A stretch of DNA of 61,046 nucleotides from Gammaproteobacteria bacterium (GTDB lineage: Bacteria; Pseudomonadota; Gammaproteobacteria; Xanthomonadales; Wenzhouxiangellaceae), in assembly GCA_009908385.1 (NCBI GenBank), contig JAAAPE010000087.1, forward strand, positions 1 through 61,046. The letters run 5' to 3'. Positions 9,386 to 16,475 of this stretch are shown here, one piece after another (within the stretch, counting starts at the first letter, position 1; every line of letters starts with the position of its first letter). The notes under the pieces were generated by a model, which did no database searches, had not been told where the DNA came from, and saw nothing but the letters and a program-made list of their open reading frames with translations. A program made the translations under genes and the position numbers.

Positions 9386-9519
9386 GGCGACAGGTCGGAC
9401 TGGGTTGGCCGAAGTGTATCAGGCGGTCTGCGAGCGTGCTTGCGATCCGCCCGAGCAATACGCCGCAGTATGGTGATTCGTCACGGGTTTCCTGGCCGGA
9501 CACGTGCCCGGGCAGTCGG

Positions 9520-9525
9520 TACAAT
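9520..9525 (+). promoter_or_regulatory. Candidate -10 element for aceE
   Basis: TACAAT matches the sigma-70 -10 consensus at five of six positions and would give a leader of about 35 bases before the aceE start. No good -35 hexamer is visible at 16-18 bases, so the call is weak. Confidence 0.35.
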
Positions 9526-9566
9526 ACCTGGCCCGGACAAATATAAAGCCCCTCGAGAGGACTGGC

Positions 9567-12242
9567 ATGGTGCAACAGTATCCCCACCCCGACGACATCG
9601 ATTCACAGGAGACCCAGGAGTGGCTCGAGTCGCTGGCCGCGGTGGTAGACCGTGACGGCCCCGAGCGGGCGCATTTCATTCTCGAGCGACTGGTCGAACT
9701 GGCTCGCCGCTCCGGCGCGCATCTGCCTTTCGACCTGACCACCGCCTACATCAACACCATTCCGCCGCACCGCCAGCCGAGCATGCCCGGCGACGGTGCG
9801 CTGGAGCGGCGCATCCGCTCGATCATCCGCTGGAACGCCATGGCCATGGTCGTTCGCGCCGCGCGCCGCGGCGGCGAGCTGGGCGGGCACATCGCCAGCT
9901 TCGCCTCGGCGGCCACGCTCTACGACGTGGGCTTCAACCACTTCTTCAAGGGGCCGGATCACGAGGACGGCGGTGACCTGGTCTACATCCAGGGCCATTC
10001 CTCGCCCGGTATCTACGCCCGCGCCTTTCTCGAGGGCCGGCTGAGCGAGGAGCAGCTCGACGGCTTTCGCCAGGAGGTCGACGGCGAGGGCATCAGTTCC
10101 TATCCGCATCCCTGGCTGATGCCGGACTTCTGGCAGTTCCCGACCGTGTCGATGGGCCTGGGCCCCATCATGTCGATCTACCAGGCGCGTTTCCTGAAGT
10201 ACCTGACCAACCGCGGCATCGCCGATGCCAGCCAGCGCAAGGTCTGGAGTTTCCTCGGCGACGGCGAAATGGACGAGCCCGAATCCCTCGGCGCGATTTC
10301 CCTGGCCGGCCGCGAGAAGCTCGACAACCTGGTGTTCGTGGTGAACTGCAATCTCCAGCGACTCGACGGGCCGGTCCGCGGCAACGGCAAGATCATCCAG
10401 GAGCTCGAAGGCTTCTTCCGCGGCGCGGGCTGGAACGTGATCAAGGTGGTCTGGGGCTCCTACTGGGATCCGCTGCTGGCGCGCGACCACAAGGGCCTGC
10501 TGCGCCGCCGCATGGAAGAGGCGCTCGACGGCGACTACCAGAAGTACAAGGCCAACGACGGCGCCTACGTGCGCGAGCATTTCTTCGGCGCCTACGACGA
10601 ACTCAAGGAGATGGTCGCCGACATGTCCGACGAGGACATCTGGCGGCTCAACCGGGGCGGCCACGATCCGCACAAGATCCACGCCGCCTACCAGGCCGCC
10701 ACCCACCACGAGGGCCGGCCGACCGTCATCCTGGCCAAGACCATCAAGGGCTACGGCCTGGGCCAGTCGGGCGAGGGGCAGAATATCTCGCACCAGCAGA
10801 AGAAGCTCGACGACGAGGGCGTGAAGTATTTCCGCGACCGCTTCAACGTGCCGGTCTCCGACGACAAGCTCGCGGACGTGCCCTACTACCATCCGGGCGA
10901 GGACTCCGAGGAAGTCCGCTACATGAAGAAACGCCGCGAAGAACTCGGCGGCTTCGTGCCACAGCGCAAGGTCAGCGAACAGAAGCTCGAAGTGCCCGGA
11001 CTGGAAGCCTTCTCCAAGGTGATGGAAGCGAGCGGGGATCGCGAGATCTCGACCACCATGGCCTTCGTGCGCTGCCTGACGGTGATGCTGCGCGACAAGA
11101 CCATCAAGAAACACATCGTGCCCATCATCTGCGACGAGGCGCGCACCTTCGGCATGGAAGGCCTGTTCCGCCAGATCGGCATCTACGCACCCTTCGGGCA
11201 GCTCTACGAGCCGGTCGACTCCGACCAGCTCGCCTACTACAAGGAAGCGAAGGAAGGCCAGGTGCTGCAGGAAGGCATCACCGAGGCCGGCTCGATGAGC
11301 TCCTGGATCGCCGCGGCCACGAGCTATGCCTCGACCGGCGTGCCGATGATTCCCTTCTACGCCTTCTATTCGATGTTCGGCTTCCAGCGTATCCAGGACC
11401 TGGCCTGGGCGGCCGGCGACATGCGCGCACGGGGTTTCCTCATCGGCGGTACGTCGGGCCGGACCACGCTCAACGGCGAAGGGCTGCAGCACGAGGACGG
11501 TCACAGCCAGGTACAGGCCGGCCTGATTCCAAACTGCGTGTCCTACGACCCGACCTTTGCCTATGAACTGGCGGTGATCCTGCAGGACGGCCTCAGGCGC
11601 ATGTACGGCGAGGGTGAGGACGTCTACTACTACATCACCGTGCTCAACGAGAACTATCCCCAGCCGGAGATGCCCGAGGGCGCCGAGGATGGCATCCGGA
11701 AGGGTATGTACCTGTTCCGCAAGGGCGGAGACGACAAGGATCGGCCGCGCGTCCAGTTGATGGGCTCCGGATCGATCCTGCGCGAGGTGATCGCGGCGGC
11801 GGATATCCTCAAGGACGACTACGGCGTTGAATCCGACATCTGGTCGGTGACCAGCTTCAACGAGGTTCGAAAGGAAGGCTACGCAGTGAGTCGGCGCAAC
11901 CGGCTCAACCCGGACGAGTCCCCGAAGACGCCGTACATCACCGGCCTGCTCCAGGATCGCGCCGGCCCGGCCGTGGCGGCGACCGACTACGTCCGCGCCT
12001 TTGCCGACCAGGTGCGCGAGTTCGTGCCGCAGGACGAGTACCTCGTTCTGGGCACCGACGGCTACGGTCGTTCGGACACGCGCGAGAACCTGCGCCGGTT
12101 CTTCGAGGTCGATCGCTACCAGGTGGCCTGGGCCGCGCTGGTCGGTCTGAATCGGGAAGGCAAGTTCGACGAAGACAAGCTGGTCAAGGCGCGAAGCGCA
12201 CTCAATATCGATCCCGACAAGCCGTTGCCGACGGCGGTATGA
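9567..12242 (+). CDS. aceE: Pyruvate dehydrogenase E1 component (homodimeric)
   Basis: 891 residues from ATG 9567 (GAGAGG six bases upstream). Decarboxylates pyruvate with thiamine diphosphate and acetylates the lipoyl group of E2. The sequence closely follows the gammaproteobacterial AceE type: thiamine-diphosphate/metal region GDGEMDEPESLG through VNCNLQRLDGPV, GAGWNVIKV, and the C-terminal segments GTSGRTTLNGEGLQHEDGHS and LGTDGYGRSDTR. Length is normal for the family. First gene of the PDH operon; a 210-base gap filled with repeat words separates it from aceF. Confidence 0.98.
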   Translation: MVQQYPHPDDIDSQETQEWLESLAAVVDRDGPERAHFILERLVELARRSGAHLPFDLTTAYINTIPPHRQPSMPGDGALERRIRSIIRWNAMAMVVRAARRGGELGGHIASFASAATLYDVGFNHFFKGPDHEDGGDLVYIQGHSSPGIYARAFLEGRLSEEQLDGFRQEVDGEGISSYPHPWLMPDFWQFPTVSMGLGPIMSIYQARFLKYLTNRGIADASQRKVWSFLGDGEMDEPESLGAISLAGREKLDNLVFVVNCNLQRLDGPVRGNGKIIQELEGFFRGAGWNVIKVVWGSYWDPLLARDHKGLLRRRMEEALDGDYQKYKANDGAYVREHFFGAYDELKEMVADMSDEDIWRLNRGGHDPHKIHAAYQAATHHEGRPTVILAKTIKGYGLGQSGEGQNISHQQKKLDDEGVKYFRDRFNVPVSDDKLADVPYYHPGEDSEEVRYMKKRREELGGFVPQRKVSEQKLEVPGLEAFSKVMEASGDREISTTMAFVRCLTVMLRDKTIKKHIVPIICDEARTFGMEGLFRQIGIYAPFGQLYEPVDSDQLAYYKEAKEGQVLQEGITEAGSMSSWIAAATSYASTGVPMIPFYAFYSMFGFQRIQDLAWAAGDMRARGFLIGGTSGRTTLNGEGLQHEDGHSQVQAGLIPNCVSYDPTFAYELAVILQDGLRRMYGEGEDVYYYITVLNENYPQPEMPEGAEDGIRKGMYLFRKGGDDKDRPRVQLMGSGSILREVIAAADILKDDYGVESDIWSVTSFNEVRKEGYAVSRRNRLNPDESPKTPYITGLLQDRAGPAVAATDYVRAFADQVREFVPQDEYLVLGTDGYGRSDTRENLRRFFEVDRYQVAWAALVGLNREGKFDEDKLVKARSALNIDPDKPLPTAV

Positions 12243-12270
12243 CGGAGTGATGCGTTTGGGTGCCGACATC

Positions 12271-12420
12271 GTGGGTCGGGGTTTCATCCCCGGCGGTCCG
12301 CGCTCGTAGGTCGCGGTCGCATCCGCGACGGGCAACATATCGGACCGGAACACGCATAGCTTAGCGCTAAGCGTGAACCCAGCTTGACCCTCGTCCGTCG
12401 GGGATGCGACCCCGACCTAC
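12271..12420. repeat. GTAGGTCGGGGTCGCATC-type repeat words (two direct, one inverted)
   Basis: Three variants of a ~26-base self-complementary word lie between aceE and aceF: 12271-12296, 12306-12331 (both plus) and 12396-12420 (minus). Each can fold on its own (GGTCGGGG..CCCCGAC). Between the second and third is a perfect 14-base palindrome GCTTAGCGCTAAGC (12359-12372). A fourth copy lies at 14368-14393. This looks like a dispersed hairpin repeat; it could act as an attenuator or processing site within the operon. Confidence 0.8.
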
Positions 12421-12452
12421 GCGGGCAGCGGATACACAACGAGACGAATGAC

Positions 12453-13871
12453 ATGAGCAATAGACAGGAAATCAAGGTTCCCGACATCGGCGATTTCGAC
12501 AAGGTGCCCATCATCGAGGTGCTGGTCTCGAAAGGCGACGAGATCGAAGAGGAGCAGTCGCTGGTCACGCTCGAATCCGACAAGGCAACGATGGAGGTGC
12601 CGTCGCCGGCGGCCGGCAAGCTGGTCGAGCTGAAGGTTTCCGAGGGCGATGAAGTCGGGGAGGGGGACGTCATCGGCGTCGTTGAAGTCTCCGACGACGC
12701 TGACGGAGGCTCGGATGAAGATGACTCCGATGAAGAGAAGGGTTCAGGGTTCAGGGTTCAGGGTTCAGGGGCGTCTTCGGATGACACTGAGGAGGCTGAT
12801 GGATCCGGCAAGGACGACAAAGCCCGCCCTGAAACCCGAAACCTGAAACCTGAAACCTCATCAGGCGAAGGCGACAAGCAATCTGCCGGCGATGGGTCGT
12901 CCAGCGGCGACGATCTTCCCGCGCCGCCGGTGCCTTTCGAGGAGATGGACCAGGATCCTTCGAAGCTGCCGCACGCCTCGCCGGCGATGCGCAAGCTCGC
13001 GCGCGAGCTGGGTGTCGACCTGACCGGGGTTTCCGGCTCGGGGCGCAAGGGTCGCATCACCGAGGAAGACCTCAAGGGTCACGTCAAGCAGGCGATGGAA
13101 TCCGGCGGTGGCTCGGCAGCAGGCGGTACCGGACTGAACATCGCCGAGCCGCCGCGGGTGGATTTCTCGAAGTTCGGCGAGGTCGAGGAAGAAAAGCTCT
13201 CGCGGATCAAGCAGATTTCGGGGCCCAACCTGCATCGCAACTGGGTGTCGATTCCGCACGTCACGCAGTTCGACGAGGCCGACATCACCGAGATGGAAGC
13301 CTTCCGCAAGGCCAACAAGCGGGCTGCCGAGGAGGCCGGCACAAAGATGACGCCGCTGGTCTTCCTGATCAAGGCGGTGGTCGCCGCGCTGAATGCTTTT
13401 CCCCACTTCAACGCCTCGCTGTCGAACGACGGCAAGTCGCTCATCAGGAAGAAGTACTTCCACATCGGCGTGGCCGTCGACACGCCGAACGGCCTGGTCG
13501 TGCCCGTGATTCGCGACGCCGACCGGAAGGGCCTGATCGAGCTGGCACAGGAGCTGACCGATCTGTCCACCCGGGCGCGCGACGGCAAGCTCAAGGGCGA
13601 CGAGATGAAAGGCGGCTGTTTCTCCATCTCGAGCCTGGGCGGCATCGGCGGAACCGCGTTCACGCCGATCATCAACGCGCCCGAGCTGGCCATCCTGGGC
13701 GTGTCGCGCTCGGAGACCAAGCCGGTATGGGACGGTGAGCAGTTCCAGCCGCGGTTGATGCTGCCGCTGTCGCTGTCCTACGACCATCGGGTCATCGATG
13801 GCGCCGACGCCGCCCGGTTCACGCGTTACCTGGCCGAGCAGCTCGAGGACCTCAGGCGGCTGCTGCTTTGA
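12453..13871 (+). CDS. aceF: Pyruvate dehydrogenase E2, dihydrolipoyllysine acetyltransferase
   Basis: 472 residues from ATG 12453. Domain order: one lipoyl domain (1-80, lipoylated Lys44 in ESDKATMEV), a long acidic linker (81-170), peripheral-subunit-binding domain (about 173-212, LPHASPAMRKLARELGVDL), and the catalytic acetyltransferase domain (about 235-472) with the HRVIDGADA motif (His445, Asp449). It has a single lipoyl domain, whereas E. coli E2 has three. The linker is unusual: residues 97-106 (GSGFRVQGSG) are the translation of a four-fold GGGTTCA heptamer, and the reverse-complement word is read as ARPETRNLKPET. The second lipoyl carrier of the complex is on E3. Confidence 0.97.
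   Translation: MSNRQEIKVPDIGDFDKVPIIEVLVSKGDEIEEEQSLVTLESDKATMEVPSPAAGKLVELKVSEGDEVGEGDVIGVVEVSDDADGGSDEDDSDEEKGSGFRVQGSGASSDDTEEADGSGKDDKARPETRNLKPETSSGEGDKQSAGDGSSSGDDLPAPPVPFEEMDQDPSKLPHASPAMRKLARELGVDLTGVSGSGRKGRITEEDLKGHVKQAMESGGGSAAGGTGLNIAEPPRVDFSKFGEVEEEKLSRIKQISGPNLHRNWVSIPHVTQFDEADITEMEAFRKANKRAAEEAGTKMTPLVFLIKAVVAALNAFPHFNASLSNDGKSLIRKKYFHIGVAVDTPNGLVVPVIRDADRKGLIELAQELTDLSTRARDGKLKGDEMKGGCFSISSLGGIGGTAFTPIINAPELAILGVSRSETKPVWDGEQFQPRLMLPLSLSYDHRVIDGADAARFTRYLAEQLEDLRRLLL
12740..12858. repeat. GGGTTCA word hairpin embedded in the aceF linker
   Basis: Left arm 12740-12771 is four tandem GGGTTCA heptamers; right arm 12827-12858 is tandem CCTGAAACC words, the degenerate reverse complement. 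The 55-base interval encodes ordinary acidic linker. It is read entirely in frame. The matching structure occurs in lpdA (14838-14965), and the right-arm word recurs between genes at 49412-49434. Confidence 0.85.
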
Positions 13872-14371
13872 GCCAGCACCGGACCGGTTTCGGCATGATG
13901 CTGGCCGCCGCGGTCGGCTTCCTGCTGCTCCTGACCTTCGTGTTCTCCGGCCTGATCGAGGACCGGCGCAATCCCAACCAGCAGGTGCAGAGCCAGCGTG
14001 TGGGCGACGGCGTGGAGGTCGTCCTGGATTCCGACGGGCAGGGCCACTTCATCGCCAGCGGTGCGATCAACGGCCGGGAGGTCACCTTCCTGGTCGATAC
14101 CGGTGCGACGCTTGTTTCCGTGCCGGAGCCCCTTGCCGACGATCTCGGCCTGGAGCGCATGGCGCGCATCGGACTGGAAACCGCGGCCGGCCCGGTCACC
14201 GGCTGGATGACGCGCATCGACGAGGTGCGCCTGGGCGAGATCGTCCAGCGCGACGTTCGGGCCGCGATCAGTCCCGGGCGCAGCGACACGGTTCTGCTCG
14301 GCATGAGCTTTCTCCGCGACCTGGAGATGAACCAGTCCGATGGGCGGTTAACATTGGTAGCTACGAGGTAG
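13868..14371 (+). CDS. Membrane-anchored retropepsin-like aspartic protease (TIGR02281-type)
   Basis: 167 residues. One N-terminal transmembrane segment (about 10-28), then a single aspartic-protease lobe with the flap and catalytic motif FLVDTGATLVSV (Asp-Thr-Gly) and the later LLGMSFLRDL strand, as in clan AA retropepsin-like bacterial proteins. These act as dimers, probably in the periplasm here. Start is TTG 13868, overlapping the aceF stop (TTGA), with AGGCGG upstream; the first ATG is nine residues in and would leave the anchor without its polar N-terminus. The stop codon falls inside a dispersed repeat word. Placement inside the PDH operon is odd and may be only co-transcription. Confidence 0.82.
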   Translation: MSQHRTGFGMMLAAAVGFLLLLTFVFSGLIEDRRNPNQQVQSQRVGDGVEVVLDSDGQGHFIASGAINGREVTFLVDTGATLVSVPEPLADDLGLERMARIGLETAAGPVTGWMTRIDEVRLGEIVQRDVRAAISPGRSDTVLLGMSFLRDLEMNQSDGRLTLVATR

Positions 14372-14393
14372 GTCGGGGTGACATCCCCGACCG
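14368..14393 (+). repeat. Fourth copy of the GTAGGTCGGGGT hairpin word
   Basis: GTAGGTCGGGGTGACATC followed by CCCGACCG folds into a seven-base-pair stem with a six-base loop. It supplies the TAG stop (14369-14371) of the protease gene and belongs to the same word family as 12271-12420. Confidence 0.75.
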
Positions 14394-14410
14394 AACCCCT
14401 TGGACACTTT

Positions 14411-14503
14411 CGTAAATCGTGAATGGTAAATCGTGAATCGAGGAAGGCTCTGTGCCGTCTTCAGATTCAGTCGATTCACGATTTACGATTGACGCTTCAC
14501 GAA
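14411..14503. repeat. GTAAATCGTGAATC word hairpin before lpdA
   Basis: Left arm 14411-14440 is two tandem GTAAATCGTGAATSG words; right arm 14472-14503 is their reverse complement with degeneracy (CGATTCACGATTTACGATT..). The innermost 18 bases pair almost perfectly around a 31-base loop. It occupies half of the 179-base gap upstream of lpdA, so it may set relative expression of lpdA. Confidence 0.85.
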
Positions 14504-14550
14504 GCATCGGGAGAGACCACCCGATCGAGACGAACACCTGAGAGTTTGCT

Positions 14551-16395
14551 ATGAGCAACACGAAAGAGATGAAGGTCCCCGACATCGGCGATTTTGACAA
14601 GGTGCCAATCATCGAGGTGCTGGTGTCGGAAGGCGACGAGATCGAGAAGGAACAGTCCCTGGTCACGCTCGAATCGGACAAGGCGACGATGGAGGTGCCG
14701 GCCTCTCACGCGGGCAAGCTGGTCGAGTTGAACGTGTCCGAAGGCGACGAGGTTGGCGAAGGAGACGTGATCGGGGTGTTGGAGGTTTCCGGAGATGCCG
14801 GGGAAGCGTCCACAGGGAACGACTCCGAAGATGAAAAGGGTTCAGGGTTCAGGGTTCAGGGTTCAGGGGAGTCTTCGGACGGCTCTGGAGCAGGCCGCGA
14901 TGCTGACGACTCCGATGGCGGAGACGAAGCCCGCCCGGAAACCGGAAAACGGAAATCGGAAACCTCGGTCGATCCGACCGGTCACGATCATGAATTCGAC
15001 CTGGCCGTGCTGGGTTCGGGGCCTGCCGGCTACACGGCCGCTTTCCGGGCCGCGGACCTGGGGCTGAAGGTGGCGCTGATCGAGCGTTACGACTCGATCG
15101 GCGGTGTGTGCCTGAACGTCGGTTGCATTCCTTCGAAGGCGTTGTTGCACGTCGGGCAGGTAATCGATTCCGCTGCCCGCCTGGGCGAGCACGGGGTGTC
15201 CTTCGGCGAGCCCGAGATCGACCTCGACAAGCTGCGCGACTTCAAGGATTCGGTCGTGGGCAAGCTCACCGGCGGACTGGCCGGCATGGCGAAGAAGCGC
15301 AAGGTGGAGATCGTGCAGGGCATGGCCCAGTTCAGCGGCGAGCACGAGCTCGTCGTCGAGCAAGAGGGCGAGGAGCGCACCATCGATTTCAACCAGTGCA
15401 TCATCGCCGCCGGTTCGCGCGTGATCGAGATTCCCGCCGTGCCCTGGGACGACGAGCGTGTGATGGATTCGACCGGCGCGCTGGAGCTGGCCGACGTGCC
15501 CGAGCGGCTGCTGGTCATCGGCGGCGGCATCATCGGCCTGGAGATGGCCTGCGTCTATCGTGCGCTGGGCTCCAAGGTCACGGTCGTCGAAATGATGAAG
15601 CAGCTGATGACCGGTGCCGACGCCGACCTGGTCAAGCCACTGCAGCAGCACCTCGAGAAGCTCGGCGTCGAGTTCCACCTCGATACGAAGGTCGAGCAGG
15701 TCGAGGCCGGCGACGACGCCCTGATCGCTCGTCTGGACGGCAAGGACGCGCCGGAGACCGCCGATTTCGACCGCGTGCTGGTGTGCGTGGGCCGGCGCCC
15801 CAACGGCGACCAGCTCAACGCCGAAGCCGCCGGGGTGGCGGTCGACGACAAGGGCTTCATCAAGGTCGACGGCCAGATGCGCACCGACGTCGCGCATATC
15901 TTCGCCGTCGGCGACATCGTCGGCCAGCCGATGCTGGCGCACAAGGGCTCCTACGAAGGCAAGGTGGCTGCAGAAGTCGCCGCCGGCCACAAGCGCGCGG
16001 CCGATGCGCGGGTCATTCCCTCGGTCGCCTACACCGATCCGGAAGTCGCCTGGGTCGGCCTGACCGAGGCCCAGTGCAAGGCCGGCGACGTCGACTACGG
16101 CGTGGGCAAGTTTCCCTGGGCCGCCTCCGGCCGGGCCCTGGGCATGGACCGCAGCGAAGGCTTCACCAAGCTGATCTTCGAGCGCAGGAGCGATCGCCTC
16201 ATCGGCGCTGGCGTCGTGGGCCTGCATGCCGGCGACCTGATCGCCGAGCTGGCCCTGGCCATCGAAATGGGCTGCACTGCCGCCGACATCGGCCTGACCA
16301 TCCACCCGCATCCGACGCTGTCGGAGTCGGTCATGATGGCCGCCGAGGCTTACGAAGGCACCATCACCGATCTCTACATGCCCAAGCGGAAATAG
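14551..16395 (+). CDS. lpdA: Dihydrolipoamide dehydrogenase (E3) with N-terminal lipoyl domain
   Basis: 614 residues. An N-terminal lipoyl domain (1-80, Lys44 in ESDKATMEV) is joined by an acidic linker (81-145) to a full flavoprotein disulphide reductase: FAD-binding LAVLGSGPAGYTAA, redox pair Cys187/Cys192 in GVCLNVGCIPSK, NAD-binding VIGGGIIGLEMA, FAD-binding IFAVGDIVGQPMLAHK and catalytic HPHPTLSE near the C-terminus. Lipoyl-bearing E3 is known from Neisseria and related PDH systems. The first ~75 residues are nearly identical to AceF, and the linkers share EKGSGFRVQGSG and ARPET, pointing to duplication or gene conversion. It reoxidises dihydrolipoyl groups and passes electrons to NAD. 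Confidence 0.98.
   Translation: MSNTKEMKVPDIGDFDKVPIIEVLVSEGDEIEKEQSLVTLESDKATMEVPASHAGKLVELNVSEGDEVGEGDVIGVLEVSGDAGEASTGNDSEDEKGSGFRVQGSGESSDGSGAGRDADDSDGGDEARPETGKRKSETSVDPTGHDHEFDLAVLGSGPAGYTAAFRAADLGLKVALIERYDSIGGVCLNVGCIPSKALLHVGQVIDSAARLGEHGVSFGEPEIDLDKLRDFKDSVVGKLTGGLAGMAKKRKVEIVQGMAQFSGEHELVVEQEGEERTIDFNQCIIAAGSRVIEIPAVPWDDERVMDSTGALELADVPERLLVIGGGIIGLEMACVYRALGSKVTVVEMMKQLMTGADADLVKPLQQHLEKLGVEFHLDTKVEQVEAGDDALIARLDGKDAPETADFDRVLVCVGRRPNGDQLNAEAAGVAVDDKGFIKVDGQMRTDVAHIFAVGDIVGQPMLAHKGSYEGKVAAEVAAGHKRAADARVIPSVAYTDPEVAWVGLTEAQCKAGDVDYGVGKFPWAASGRALGMDRSEGFTKLIFERRSDRLIGAGVVGLHAGDLIAELALAIEMGCTAADIGLTIHPHPTLSESVMMAAEAYEGTITDLYMPKRK
14838..14965. repeat. GGGTTCA word repeat embedded in the lpdA linker
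   Basis: The left arm (14838-14869) is four GGGTTCA heptamers identical to those in aceF and read in the same frame (GSGFRVQGSG). The right side (14931-14965) is a tandem but different word, CGGAAA/CCGGAAAC, so the inverted pairing seen in aceF is largely lost or replaced. Confidence 0.8.
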
Positions 16396-16439
16396 AAGCG
16401 GGGCCCCGGCGAGTGTCGTCACGGTTTCATGGGGGCCCG

Positions 16440-16445
16440 TATAAT
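16440..16445 (+). promoter_or_regulatory. -10 element (TATAAT) for the TPR membrane protein gene
   Basis: A perfect TATAAT sits 30 bases before ATG 16476 in the lpdA downstream gap. The -35 region (around TCGTCA at 16416) is poor. It supports an own promoter for the following gene. Confidence 0.5.
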
Positions 16446-16475
16446 CGCGGTGTTACCGACCGCAGGGCGCGCCGA

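Noticed and set aside
9603-12353. A 916-codon open frame antisense to aceE
   Set aside because: aceE is unmistakable on the plus strand; long antisense frames are expected in GC-rich codons. The antisense product has no domain and low-complexity composition.
12740-12771. Telomere-like GGGTTCA array
   Set aside because: The heptamer resembles a protozoan telomere unit, but there are only four copies inside a bacterial coding sequence; coincidence of word.
12740-14965. Frameshift or sequencing error in aceF and lpdA linkers
   Set aside because: Both frames stay open through the repeat, the same translation occurs in two genes, and the downstream domains are intact.
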